From Rhynchosporium graminicola (taxonomy: Eukaryota > Ascomycota > Leotiomycetes > Helotiales > Ploettnerulaceae): a stretch of 64,000 nt of DNA. Positions 47,584 through 59,600 of the stretch are shown in pieces. Numbering within the stretch: position 1 is the stretch's first letter; the number at the start of each line of letters is the position of its first letter. A program made the translations under genes and the position numbers. Under the pieces are notes generated by a model. The model did no database searches, was not told where the DNA came from, and saw nothing but the letters and a program-made list of their open reading frames with translations. The stretch spans positions 723,368 to 787,367 of the forward strand of contig FJUW01000009.1 of assembly GCA_900074885.1 (NCBI GenBank). Reading direction: 5' to 3'.

Positions 47584-49982
47584 AGTGAGTGAAAAGCCGC
47601 GCACTACAGTACGGGTAGGATACCTTGAGAAATGCAAGGAATTTTGTACTACTAACAGGGCGGAATTCTGAAGAGCGGCAGAAAGAACATCACAGAGTAT
47701 CTCCCCTCCGTAAAGTGAATCGATTGCAGAATTTCTATCAATTAAAAAATAAAAGGAAGATTAAGATTAAGCGAGAGATGGATCTCAGAAACCTTCCCAG
47801 TGAGTTAGGTGGGTGATTATCGATTGAAAGTGCCAGATATCGTTTGAAATTAGGCTTGTAAGGTATTCCATTCGGCCACGGCACATTGGAGACGAGATAG
47901 AGATTAACCCAATGCAATGCAATGCAATATCTACGACCTTTGAGAAATTCTTATTGTGCAGAAAAGCTTGAATTGAAAGAGATGATGAAATTAGATACGT
48001 ACGAAAAAGGGAATGGTAAGTGCCGAAGAATAGACTAGACTTGACTCTTCGGGGCGAGGTAAGTAAGTAAGTAAGTGAGTAAATGAGTGTTTGAGTAGTA
48101 AGTAAGTAAGTGTTTGAGCATGAAATGAGTGACGATTTCAATAGAAAAAGAAAAGGGGGATTGGAAATCGCAAGGCAAAAGCAGAGATAACGGCTGAGAA
48201 GGGAAGCGATTGATTATGGACAGCGAGCGAGAAAAAACATAACGTCAAAAATGCCGGTGGAGATGAGATGAGATGAGATGAGATGAAATGATATATGAGG
48301 AGATAAGAATATAGCATGCTACTAGCTGGTATGGATATAGGTAGATGTGAATTGTACAGAAGAAATACATTATTATCAACTTCGCCGAGGAAGAGAAAGA
48401 AGAGAGAAGAAATGATTACAGTAGGTAGCGTAGCTAGCGATACTCGAACCAGATAACCCCGATCCCTAGCGTGCCTAGTTAGACCGGCAAAAAGATACCG
48501 ATCCACACCGCAGATGTATTTGAGCCAGACGAATTCTGACAATGACCAAGGTACCTACCTACCTATCCAGGTAAACCCTCAGTAGGCGGGTACCTAGACC
48601 AGCATAAGACAGATAGGTAGCGGAGCGGCGCGTATGGAAACGCTAGACTAAGTAGTAGTAGTAGCAGAGAGGGCCAAAAAAAAAGCAAGAAAGAAAGAAA
48701 ACCCATATTCTCCCATGTGAACGCGTGGAATGCCTTCCTTGGCTATGCATACATATGCTCATAATAATAAACAGAAGGTTAGATGATCAAACTGACTCTT
48801 AAGTGCGACATCGAGAATAAGATGACCGAGCAAGTCAGTGAGTGAGTGCTAGGATTTGCTTGGTCGAAGCAACATCGACTCAACTGGACTCGCATCACTC
48901 AATGGTGCATGCATGCAAGCAAGCAAGCTGCAGGAGAACGAAAACCAGTGAAACTGCTCGCGCATCAACGAGTTACTCCTGCCAGGAAGACAATTCATAC
49001 ATGTCCACGTACTCCTGCTTCCGATCGAACGCAAGTCAAGTCCCAAAGTCCAACTCCATTTTCCCGAAGCTTTCTGGGTGGTGCAGTGCAGCGCGATGCA
49101 AAAGAATCGAAAAAAAAAAAGAAAATCTGCCATACAAGACAGCCTTATATGAACTCATACATGTAAGACTTCAGACAAAGATTTCCTATTCCCGAAGATA
49201 GTTCAAAACAAAACAGAAATCCAAAGCGATTACAATTACATGCCCAAGCGAGACCTGACTCGACCTGCCTACCTACCTAGTTGGTAGTAGATCCCATCTT
49301 TCCAGCACCCAAGAGCTCGAGCAAGATATCTCGTCAGAAATTCAAGCCACCCACCTAGTAAGAGCTCATCCACGGATGGATCGATGAATGACACGAGCAC
49401 AGGAATCCGATGGATCTTCCATTGCTTTCGCAAAAATATCTAGGCTTGAGTGAGGATTCGAGCACTGGCTTCATTCAGCAAGAGTCTTTCTTTTTTTCTT
49501 GCTACAGGACTCCACTCCGTGGGGGGATAGCAGCGGAAGAAACCTGTAAGGAATGACCGACTTCAATGAAACAAAACAGCAACGCTACATTTGAATAGAA
49601 GACCAATCAAATTTGTACTGCAAGACTTCAAGTAAGAGCGATTTGTAAACGTAAATGGTAAGGTAACAAGCAGAAGACTTAGGACAAGACGAAGCGAGGG
49701 AGGGATAAACGAGATCAAAGGCGTGCGTGTGACAGGAAATTTCGGTTCCATTTAGTACATGTAATGAAAGTAGTCAAGTAGAAGAAGAAACAGTGTACCT
49801 AGCCTAGCCTTGACTCGCCAGTCTATCATATCATACCGTATCATACAATGAACTCCAAAAATCCCTCGAACCCACTCGACCATCGATAAAAATCCAGTTA
49901 CACTTTCCATCTTAGACCCTCAGCTCCCTCAACCCTTTCACATCTCCAGCACACGACTCAAAGCCAGACAGAAGTATGTGAC

Positions 49983-52383
49983 CTACAACCCATCACGGTC
50001 CAAACCTTCTTCTCCCTCCCCCTCACCACCTTCCAAACCATGAATTGCATCTCCAAACGCGCTGTCATCCATCCCCTCATTCATTCCAACATCCCCATCA
50101 CCATCGACAAATTCTCCTAAACCTCCCAAATCGCCTCCGTTAGCAAATTGTTCCGCGCCTTCAATATCGCCTAGATCAGCGAAATCGTTTGGTGAGGCAT
50201 TATACTCTGCATTGACAGGGGTGTTTATGTTGGAACTGCTACTATTGGGATTTGTCGGATTGGGGTTTGGGGTGTTGGCTGTGGGGGTGCCAACGTTAGA
50301 AGTTGGTGCTGTTGTTGGGTGGTATGGTGACTGATGGCTTGTTGCAGAGACATTGGTATTGCTGATGCCGGATGTAACGGGATTCGAGAGTGGTGGTAGT
50401 TTTGCGGAAGTAGTTGGCTCGGCGGCTTGTCCTCCAGAAGCTGGAATAGTAGGCGATACACCTCCGGGCGGGACAACAACCCATTCTCCACTTGTTGTAT
50501 CAGACTGTCCTTGCTCATTCACAATACCAGTATCTGGAACTTGCACTTGAGAAGGTTGAGGAGATGCTGTGGGTAAGTTGCTTGGCGTGCCGACATTAGA
50601 ATGTGCTTGCCCATAAGCTGGCTGCGGTTGCGGCGTGGGAAAGTTACTTCCCGTTCCAGGAGTAGCGTGCGATGAAGGGCCACCAGTGTGGTATTGATCC
50701 AGTAGACCGGCTGCTGAATTACTCATATCCATGTCACCATCACCAACCATCACCCCACTGTGTTGTGAGCCATTTGAACCGTTGTGTAAAGAATTGTGAG
50801 TAGAGCCGTTGTTGGAAGCAGGCGTGGCGACGTGAGGAGTGGGGATAATGGGGGGAGGAGATTGTACAGTAGCAGGTTCTTCATAACCACCATCTTGAAT
50901 CCGAATGAGTTCCTTTACAGCAGCAGCGTGACGCCCAACACTCGCTTCAACTTGAGCAACAATATCAGAAACCTTTCCTGTAGCTTTGTTGATGACCTTT
51001 CCATCTTCATTCTCCTCAATCCTGCCTTCCAATCTCCAGATCTCATGACCGACATCATCTGGATTATCGACAGCCGTGCGTAGCTGTTTCTCCGCCTGTG
51101 TGACAACAGATCCATGCTTGAATTTCGCTAGGCGTTTCGCATGTTTGACTTTCATACGTTCAATCTCCGCATTAGTCTCGGTGATATGTTCATTCGCTCT
51201 TTGGCGGAACATCTCAGCTTTTCCGGGATCTAAACGACCAACATAGCTATTCTTGACAACATCTTTCTTCGGGTTGAAAGGCGCATCGAAAATCCCATCT
51301 GTAAGACTATGAAGTTCTCCACGGACACCCAGCCCAAGATCGGAGGGGACGATTTGATGAATGGCATATGGCGAGGAGAGGATCTCTTCCATCCATTCGT
51401 GATTCTGCTTGTATCGTGCAATGCTGATATCTCGAGGAGTGGTCAAATCGAAGAAATCACCCCTTGTATAATCCTCATCATCGTCTGCCTCAGCCCCCGA
51501 ACTAGCACCGGCAGCCACAGCAGCAGCAGCTTGACTAGAACTCGCTTGCGTCTTCGCACGCTTATTTGGTGGTCCGGTAGAATGCGGTTGTGGAGGATAT
51601 GCCATTGTCTGAGGAACTCTCGGGACCGGTGTACCTTGTCCATACATTGGTTGACCTCGCGGCTGACCTCTAGGAAAGGCGATCGAAGGCCAATTCTGGC
51701 GATCGTGAAGCATGAATTCCTTCTGAACGATTTGACCATGAGATTGTAGATAGCCTCGTGTGTTCATGATCTCGCGGACGCGCATATCGACGGGAATGAC
51801 ATTTGAAGGAACTCGATCGTGGGCTTCACATTGCGTGTAGTGTATGATCCAGAGAGAAGGGTCGGGAGAAGGGGCATTGGGGTTGGATCTTGAGCTCAAG
51901 AGGCGGTATCGACGACGAGAATGGGTTGCGACGGGTTCATTGGGAGCGTATCCTGTTTTCTGCTGGTACATTTCAAGGGTCTACAGAATTAGCAGGAACT
52001 GAACGCTCGGCAGATATCGCATTGACTCACGTATCCTCCTTGGACTTCAATCGCGAATGGGCTCTCGCCAGGACTCCAAATGTATCCATCACTAGGAAAT
52101 TCCGATCCAAGCTGTGGTGATTGCCAAACCAGCAGCACAGTTCCATCAGCGGGTCGATCGAGGTAAGTCCAGTAGAAAGTGGCCTGGTCGCGGGCGATCT
52201 TTGGTGCTCCAAGTAAGTATTCTGCTACTTTGTCTGGGTGTATTTGCGCAAGTTGGGGGAATCTGTAGCTGGAGACGAGATGCACATGGCCGAGCTACAG
52301 TTGAAGTCAGCGTTGCAACACCAGAATAAATCGAGATGCGGGCTTACCAATTCGCGCTGGATGCCTTGGCTAGGTTCCTGCAT
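49983..52383 (-). CDS. ssr4: SWI/SNF and RSC complex subunit Ssr4-like, 765 aa
   Basis: Exons (minus strand) are 52383-52348, 52294-52031 and 51980-49983. Two phase-0 introns of 53 and 50 bases have donors GTAAGC and GTGAGT. Residues 1-200 form the conserved fungal Ssr4 N-terminal domain: PKIARDQATFYWTYLDRP, VLLVWQSPQLG and SDGYIWSPGESPFAIEVQGG are clear, followed by YTQCEAHDRVPSNVIPVD. A basic stretch (NKRAKTQ) precedes the second conserved part at about 260-440, with a charged helix (RQRANEHITETNAEIERMKV). The last 300 residues are Ser/Thr/Pro/Gln/Asn-rich and end in an acidic Gly-rich tail. Role by family: an accessory subunit of ATP-dependent chromatin remodellers in the nucleus. The orphan gene at 52481-53516 ends only 97 bases upstream on the same strand. 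Confidence 0.88.
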
Positions 52384-52480
52384 TTTTTTGGTGTTTTGTA
52401 GATGCGTGTGGGAATGGAGTGACGTAGAAATGAAGCGTGAAAGAAGACGCGATGTTCCAAAAATGCGAGCGCGCCCTCGC

Positions 52481-53516
52481 TTATGTAATACAAAAGGAGT
52501 TCAAGGCTACAAAGGTTAGAACTGCACTTCACAAGATTCAATGAATTGAATCAAACATACCTTGAGCCAAGAATGCATCGTTCAAGTAGTCCTTCTCGCT
52601 CTGCATGTATAACTAATCCAATGTCAGAATCTCGGAATATGACATCTATTTCAAGGAGAACCTACTTTCATAGCGACAGGGTCCAAAAACAAGTGCTCTC
52701 CACTCAGATACTCATCATCCGCCAACCACAACATGCCCCCTTTTCCGCGCTTCTCCTGCTCTTTCTCCCACCTCAATCTCATGTATCCCAACTTCAGTTC
52801 GGCTTCATGGTTGGCTAGTGATGTCGTCAGAAAAGCCTATGACATTGAATGAAAGCCAAACACGAGATGATACTGTATCAAGAAACTCTGATGACAATCA
52901 AAGAATTAAAGGAAGGAAAAACACCAGAAGACAGTAATGTCTCCAGAGCCTCTCATGACATTCAAAGATCCGAAAGAGGCAAAAACAGAAGAAGAGAGTA
53001 ATGTCCTCAGAAAAGATCCCAACATTCATATGCAACATGAGCAAAGAGAAGCCCCAAAATTAGGAAGGACAAAACACCCATAACAATATCTCCAGAAACT
53101 CTCACAACCTCCGAGGATTCAAATACAGCAAAAACAAAACGAAAAAAGATATCAATATCCTCAGAAAAGCCTATAGTATTCAAAAACAACACAAATCAAG
53201 ATAAACCCTAACCCCAACCCCCAATCGCCAAAACAGCAAACAACAAGATCAGTAACATACCTTCCTCCCTCAACTCCTCACCACTGACCTCCTCCACAAA
53301 CAACTCCGCCAAACCCCCCAGATTCCACACCGCAGCCAGCAGGGTGGTGACGTACGTCACCGCGGCGTCGACCATGGTGGTGCGCCAGAAAGGGGGCCAT
53401 TGGGCCGGGTATCGTTCTTCGAATTCGGGGGTGCGAGGGGTGGTGGAACGGGAGGGGGAAGAAGAGGAAGAAGAGGGGGAGAATGAGAAGGAAGAGGAAG
53501 AGGAAGAGGAAGACAT
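52481..53516 (-). CDS. Orphan protein, 160 aa, four exons, repeat-filled intron
   Basis: Exons (minus strand) are 53516-53261, 52814-52666, 52612-52561 and 52506-52481, with frame kept at every junction. The product starts with a 12-residue Ser/Phe run and a Ser/Pro-rich head. A compact part follows (EERYPAQWPPFWRTTMVDAA, then a hydrophobic TYVTTLLAAVWNLGGLAELF), then a charged part (KLGYMRLRWEKEQEKRG, LADDEYLSGEHLFLDPVAM). The hydrophobic stretch at about residues 54-73 could be one membrane helix or a buried helix. The family is not recognised. The first intron is 446 bases and consists largely of a degenerate tandem repeat. The last exon is only 26 bases, so the 3' end is less certain. The stop lies 97 bases before the ATG of the Ssr4-like gene. 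Confidence 0.6.
52823..53230. repeat. Degenerate minisatellite of 52-85-base units inside an intron
   Basis: On the plus strand, units beginning GTC(C/T)(T/C)CAGAAA or a close variant start at 52823, 52875, 52939, 53003, 53088 and 53157. Each has a following CATGACATTCAAAG-like core and an A/G-rich end. Two successive spacings are exactly 64. Confidence 0.7.
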
Positions 53517-54674
53517 CTTGATTAATTGATTGATTGATTAATTAATTAATTGAAATTCAATAACTTCAGATTATGAAATTCACAGAGAGAAAGAAAGAAA
53601 GCTGAATCTAAGAACCCTTTCCTACGGTATACCTATAGCCGAGTAATACTGCTATTGAGCGAGACCTTCCTATTGTATCTGCAATTATCCTAAGCGAGAC
53701 CTTCGCCTTATCAAGCGAGCGATAAAGTATACAAGGGGGTTAGTCGACGGTAGATCTCGTCCAGCGTCGTCTTCTGGCTCAAGCTCAACGTGCAAGGAAG
53801 TTCGCAGAGAGATTTCTGAAAAAAAATATAGACTACTAATAAGGAATCATTACCTTGAGATTAATAATCGTAATACGAGACTTACTATTACCCTCTTTCT
53901 ATATCTTATTATTATACAGATATCTGCACTAGAATAGAATAGCTAATCTAGTATATCTAAGACAGATCATCTTAGTAATTAAAAGGAATCGAGCTACTCC
54001 TCTGCCTTCCCCTTCCCTCCCCTTCCTTCACCTCACCTCATCTCATCTCAGCCACCTCACCTAAACTCCCCCATCTCCCCTATCCACCTCCCCTTCTCTC
54101 CTCTTCCCCTCTTTCCTCTTTCCCTCCCTCCTTTGATTTCCTCACCAATGATGCCAATGGCCGCTGGAAAAAAAACAAACAGACAGCGGCTCGTCCTGGG
54201 AGGTCCGCGTCCGGTTATGAATAGGTAGGTATTTAGGTAGGTACTTACTTTGTCCCACAGGTCAAAGTCATGAGGATGGGTACACTAGGACATAACTTGA
54301 TTGGTATCTCGGAGTTACAGATGCCTGTTCCAATCCCCAATGAATCTCGTAAAACGACTCTAGTACATTACATATTCTCGCTCAGCTTCACAAGCCAACA
54401 TACAAACCAAATAAGCCAAGTCAGCTACAGAAGAACTCCATCATCAGGTTGCTTCGACTGCCAATTCTACACACGCACAACAGCCAAAGATGAAAATGGA
54501 AGCAATAATCTATTCATCTAGCAATACTACGAATCGCTGCACCGTCTGTGAGAGCAAAGCCATACCTCCTCAACCAAACCCAAGCTTTTATCTATCGTAC
54601 TCTACCAGCAGTCTGTCATAACTCATGCCGTTCATAATCCATGTTTCCTCATCCTTCTCCCCTATACTAATCCA
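53517..54674. other. Intergenic with an AT-rich RIP-like patch and CT-rich runs
   Basis: 53560-53990 is AT-rich and TA-dense, with a repeated GCGAGACCTTC at about 53660 and 53695, and resembles decayed repeat DNA. 54000-54145 is a CCTCAC/CATCTC pyrimidine run. No gene is seen; the 83-codon frame at 54270 has no coding character. Confidence 0.45.
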
Positions 54675-57209
54675 TCAGTCCATCCGACCCGCACCCTTTT
54701 TCAAATCCGTAGCACGATCGAGATTGAAAGCGGCACTGATCAACGCTAGATGACTGAAAGCCTGTGGCGTATTCCCCAACTGCTCACCACTCCTCGAGAT
54801 CTCCTCCGAGAACATGCCGAGGTGATTGCTGAAGCTAAGCATATTTTCGAAGATGTTGACTGCACGAGGGAGATACTTGGGTTCGTAAACGCCGGCGCGA
54901 GTCATAGCTTCCACTAGCCAGAAAGTACACATGCTGAAGGCGCCTTCACGTCCACCAACGCCTGCAACTAGTTAGCGAGGTAGCTCGCAGGGGTGTGAGA
55001 GGATTTACCATCTTCAACATGTTCAGTGTCGTAACGATAGACTAGACCAGTTGATGTGAGCCCGCCCTTCTCGGGAGAAAGGAGAATCCTGTCCATGGTA
55101 CGCAAGAAACGAGGATCGTTGGGCGAGATGAAGAATACCAGAGGTGCGATCAGAATGGACGAATCGAGATAGTCGCCGCTTTCGTAGCTTTGCACAAAGC
55201 ATCGAAGATTTGGACTGTAGCCTGGTCATCGTTAGGCGGGTACTAGATCGCAGGTGCAGTACTCGCCTTTGTTCATGATCTCTTCATAGATCTCATCCCG
55301 GGCAGCCATCCATGCATTTCGATTTGGGCAAGGCAAGCATCTCTTCTCAGCCAAGCGAAGACCTCTATCAAATGCAACCCATAACATGACTTTGGAGTAC
55401 GTGTAATTTTGCTTTCGACTTCTGACTTCCCAAATGGACATGTCCGGTTCCTTCCAGATTGTCAAGACGTAGTCTGAACAGTCAGTAGATGCTTTAAGCC
55501 TCGGCGAAAAGGACGTACCTAGAATCTCCCGCACAGCAACCCATTGCTCCCAGGTCACAGGCTTGCCGTATTTGTTGTACAAGTAGATGCCGTCCATGAG
55601 TTCACCGTAGATGTCAAATTGCAAGTGGAATGCAGCTCCATTGCCGATGCGGACTGGCTTGCTATCTCTGTATCCCGAAAGATGGCTGCTGATGTTAACG
55701 GTGGCCTTGAAACTGCAGAAGCAGACTTACTCAAACTCAATTTCAGGAATATCAGTCTCGCCACGAATGGTAAACATGATTGGCAGAGCGCCCTCAGCGG
55801 ATCTTGATTTTCGGAATCGTTCACTAATGAACTCCATGTACGCGTCCGCTTCTGCCGTAAAGCCCATGCGAAGTAGAATATAGATGGTGAAACTTGAGTC
55901 GCGGACCCAACAAAAGCGATAATCCCAGTTTCTAAAATCAGTCAGATAATGCACCAGAGCCAATAAAGATGGGTAATATTACCTCACACCTCCGATATCC
56001 TCAGGGATAGAAAAAGTCGGAGCTGCAATTATGGCGCCGGTCGGCTCGAAAGTGAGAAGTTTCAAGATGAGCAAGCTTCTAGAGACAACCTCACGCCATC
56101 GGCCCTTGTATGTGCTCTTTGATATCCAGTTGAACCAAAAGGTTTGGGTATCATGTTGTTGCTGATCGAGAACCTGAGTTGTAACATCACGAGTCACATG
56201 GTCGGGAATGTCATCGCGCAGAACGAAAGAAATAGCCTGTCCCTCCTCAAGATGGATATGAGCCACGATACCTATGGTTTCAGTCAGTAAGTATCTCAGT
56301 CAAAGACAGAGCCAATATTTTTACCTGATCCAAGCATGCCTGGTCGAGTTTCTTTGCGGAATATCACAGTCGGGCAAGACTCGGCGTTCTCCTCACCATG
56401 GTCAATCGTGACATCGACCTGAAGCTTGAGATTTTTGCTTGAGAATGTTACGGTTTTGCTATCGAGGCATCCAGGAGGGTGATCAGGAAGAAGGATCTCG
56501 GTAGTATGTTCATCCATGGCATAATTGAAGGCAGGGAAGATCTCAACATCTGAAGAGACATGTTAGCTTTGTTTTCCCGAGGGGTCTTTAGCACATCGAT
56601 TTCCTATGCACAAGTCCATAGCTTCCGGATGATCGGACTTACCAAGATCAACCTTTCCACGAATACACTCCACCCGTCTGACCAACCATTTCTTCAGCTC
56701 GTCTTGTACACTAACGCCCTCTCGATATGGCATTTGTTTCGAGGTCTTGGTCACAACATAATTATTCTTGGGGCGAGGGAAGAAATCGACCAGATCCACA
56801 ACGCCTTCCTCGTGGATGTATCGTGTTTGGAGAATATTGGATGAGGGGAGATATTGCTGTTTCGTGGTATATTGTTTATCCGGAGGAGGGGAGATGGTAA
56901 AGTAACCACCCTTGTCCTTGTCAAGAAGTCTACAAAAGACGGATGGGGAATCAAAATCGGGCCTGAAGAGGAAGATGTTAGCAGGGAGCTTGTTGGATTT
57001 GCCATTGTAGTGGTGCAATTCATGAAGCGTCGGAAGTGCTATGCGGACCACATAAAAGCCAGGATAACTCACCAACACATAAAATCAACACTGCCATCAA
57101 TACCAACAAGAGCACAAGTTCGCATATTACCAATCAAGCCATAATTCTCAATTGGCAAGTAACCCGTAGCATTCCGACGCGAGGTCTGAATAGCTGTGGG
57201 AGCACCCAT
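54675..57209 (-). CDS. Intracellular GH15 glucoamylase/trehalase-like glycoside hydrolase, 680 aa
   Basis: Nine exons (minus strand): 57209-57073, 56962-56643, 56549-56325, 56271-55983, 55931-55731, 55685-55519, 55473-55263, 55214-55009 and 54961-54675. Every junction keeps frame. The N-terminal domain starts with [20 protein letters not shown] and [20 protein letters not shown], as in bacterial-type GH15 proteins. The (alpha/alpha)6 catalytic domain has [14 protein letters not shown] (325-338), [24 protein letters not shown] (453-462, expected to hold the general-acid Glu) and [15 protein letters not shown]. There is no signal peptide, so it is probably cytosolic and acts on alpha-glucosides such as trehalose or maltose-type sugars; the exact substrate cannot be read off. 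An in-frame stretch before 57209 lacks an ATG. Five of the eight introns are only 45-51 bases long. Confidence 0.9.
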
Positions 57210-57219
57210 CTTGGAGTGC

Positions 57220-58129
57220 TTATTGAGGATTATCGCCGCTCTCTGGTGCAGGCGATCCGCTAATCGCGTCGTCAATGGTTAGATTAGCAGCACCTGATTG
57301 ATCTAGAGCAGTAACTGCTTGTGCGGCTGGGCTCGATGTGGGAACGGTTGGAGCTGTAGCTGTAGCTTGATGTGAGTTCTGTTGACTGGAAGTTCCTGCT
57401 GCTGGATTTACAGCCGGTTGACGGGAAGTTCGGGAAGCCGCACCGTCCAATTGAGGAATGCCGAAGTAAAGGGCGCCCGAACTTGCGTTGGAAACAGCTG
57501 AGGGTGGTCCAAATAGAGAACCTGGGGGAGGATAGAAGGGAGAACCTGTAGCAGTCGAAGAAGCACTATCTAGGAGTCGTGGAGATCTGTTCGAGCGCAG
57601 TGAGTGCTGGCAAGGTAAAGCACCGAGAGCTGAAGAGGTCACTCTGTTTACTAAAGACCGGATCAATCTTGGCGGCTCGTCTATGAGCGGTGGGGGAAGT
57701 TGAGTTGGTCCGGTAGTGGAGGGAGGAATCGGGCGAGTAAGACAACTGGATGTTGAGAGATACCGGGGTGGTTAGGGTCGACATACCTCTGGGAGCAATG
57801 CCGTTTGTATGAGCGTCAAGATCGAGGAAGCTGGGACTGGATGCAGGTTGAGTTGCCAGTCCAATAGGGGTTCGGGGCGGGGGAGGGTAATTGGCAGCTT
57901 CAGGTCGGCTGTTCCCTTGAATCAGAGCTTGGTGTGCAACTGAAGTTACTCTATGAGCGTCGGCGCGGAGGTAAGCTCGTCGTGCTTCTTCGGTTGCAGG
58001 AGGAGGAGGAGGAGGTATAAGATTAGGATTAGGATTGGGATTGGGATTGGGATGGCTTCGCACCGTCTCGGGCGATGGGCATGCTGCGATTGTTCCGGGA
58101 GGGAGAGTTGGTCGGTTATCTCGCTGCAT
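57220..58129 (-). CDS. Orphan Pro/Ser/Ala-rich protein, 267 aa
   Basis: Exon 1 is 58129-57787 and exon 2 is 57680-57220, joined by a 106-base phase-1 intron (GTATGT donor, CTCATAG acceptor). This join is needed because the good coding frames on either side differ. The product is low-complexity throughout. It begins [20 protein letters not shown], has a (Pro-Asn)5 run and a poly-Pro run at 27-44, then Ala/Thr/Ser/Gln-rich sequence, and ends [13 protein letters not shown]. There is no domain, signal peptide or membrane helix. The (PN) run comes from a GGATTG hexanucleotide array at about 58020-58050. The stop codon is 10 bases upstream of the ATG of the GH15 gene. A fused transcript or an unusual 5' extension of GH15 is possible. 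Confidence 0.5.
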
Positions 58130-59393
58130 GTCTCAGATCTGCCCAACTCGACTTGAGCTTCCGCCTATGCCTTACTAATCTCGAGGTCCCGTCGCCCTGC
58201 AGGTGGAATCCGTCACCGCAGCTCGATCCCAGATTTTGACGATGGCCGTGCCGTGCCGTGCCGGGCCGTGGGGGATTGGCTAGCTGAGGGAGGGCAAGCT
58301 GTGGATGGGTGTGGAGGGGTTGATGGACCCATGATGATGAGAAGCCGGAGGGAGGACCTGATCTGAAGAGGACGTGGGAGATCAGATCAGAGATGGGATT
58401 GGGATTGGCTGGAAAGGGAAGGAATGAAACGAGGTACGGGGGGAACTGGAAAAGGGAAAGTGCACTGCACTGCACTGCATGTCTAGGGTTATTTGGGGAA
58501 GTCGCGTTGGAGATGGCATCGGGGGACAAAATGAGGTTCTCACGATGTCTGGATTCGTACGTAGTCAGTGCCAGGCCGGGCCAGGGCCAGGGCAGTCTGC
58601 AGGCGGATACTTATATAAGTACTGTAAGGATAAGCGCAACACTGACTGACAGGGGCAATTCAGCAGAACTTGGTCATGATCAGAGAGAGTTCCCCGCATC
58701 TTTTTAGTGTTTTAAGGGACGTCATATTCGAATAGTACTTTCTTTGTAGCATCTATGTCTATCTTGAAATATAGATAGGGTTGAAAAATACATTGACAGG
58801 TTTCATTGAGAGATCTAGATAGATGCCTTACCGATCGATGACTGCATATGTTTTTCATTTCCTGGTCCGCGATGCTACTGTACCACCACCAATAATAACA
58901 CTGTACGCAATGCGCACCGCACCGCACCGTCGTTCTGTGGTGTCACAATCATGCTGACCCCAAGTTCCTTTCGTGGGCTGGGACTGTCGAAAGCGTGCAG
59001 TCTCTACCTACGTATGTATGTGTAGAGGACCGAAGTCCCCATGAGCGGCGATTGAGCAGAATGCAGCCAAGTCATGAGTGGATTTTCATTGAGGAGAAGC
59101 GAGGAAATAAATAACAGATCATCACATCGTTCCTCCCTCCCTCCACACGGTCTCTTTCTTCTCGGATCGGAAAGATCTCTGGTACATCTTCAAAAGTAAA
59201 GTATAAGTAATGCTTGAGGGTAGACATACCTTGCGAGTCGAGATCCGCTGCACGAAAAGGAAAAGGCACATTCCGTAAGCTATGCCCGTGCCTGTTCATC
59301 ACCTGCTAAGCACGTGAGCGGATTCAACACGAAGTCTTGGTGAGCACATGGATGATCTTTTCGAGCTATCAACAGCTACACATTTGGAACGTC
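58130..59393. other. Intergenic, several short pentanucleotide arrays
   Basis: It contains GCCGT (about 58244-58270), ACTGC (58461-58480) and CGCAC (58912-58930) arrays. No coding frame is supported. Confidence 0.5.
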
Positions 59394-59600
59394 TCATCTC
59401 AATCGGTCATTCACGCACGTATTGCCCTCGCAGGTGTCGAATCGAGTACCGAAAATGACATCCGCTGTAATTGGCACTGTCAGCACATAACCAACGAACG
59501 TTAAATGCCAACCGAACGTCGAATAATCTTCCGCATCGGTGGTGGTCCGTGCACGCTGCAAATTCCCAGCACCTCTTAAAAAAGTCGATGCGCGAGACAT
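59394..59600 (-). CDS. Doubtful small protein, 68 aa
   Basis: An ATG frame encodes MSRASTFLRGAGNLQRARTT and then a hydrophobic stretch (WHLTFVGYVLTVPITADVIF) that could be one membrane helix, ending with two cysteines. It stands alone, with no neighbour in phase and no visible splice partner. It may be a real small gene, a single exon, or chance. Confidence 0.2.
   Translation of the reverse strand: MSRASTFLRGAGNLQRARTTTDAEDYSTFGWHLTFVGYVLTVPITADVIFGTRFDTCEGNTCVNDRLR

Larger units (their letters stand above)
44141..49982. other. 5.8-kb gene-free stretch dense in microsatellites
   Basis: No frame longer than 180 codons exists, and those present are low-complexity by-products. The stretch carries many simple repeats (GTCCA, AGCAC, GGAAT/GGACC, CTT, ACGA, AATGC, GAGAT and AAGT arrays) and several CTACCTACC-type runs. 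It could hold long leaders, non-coding RNAs or regulatory DNA, but nothing shows which. Confidence 0.5.

Noticed and set aside
53200..53222. Telomere-like AAACCCTAACCCCAACCC
   Set aside because: It is a single short interrupted stretch inside an intron and not a TTAGGG array.
57069..57275. Upstream start for GH15 at 57275
   Set aside because: The codon there is TTG; the first ATG in frame is at 57209 and fits the family.
57681..57786. 41-base intron in the Pro-rich gene ending at the CATCCAG acceptor
   Set aside because: The phase leads to an immediate stop; the later CTCATAG acceptor keeps the clearly coding downstream frame.
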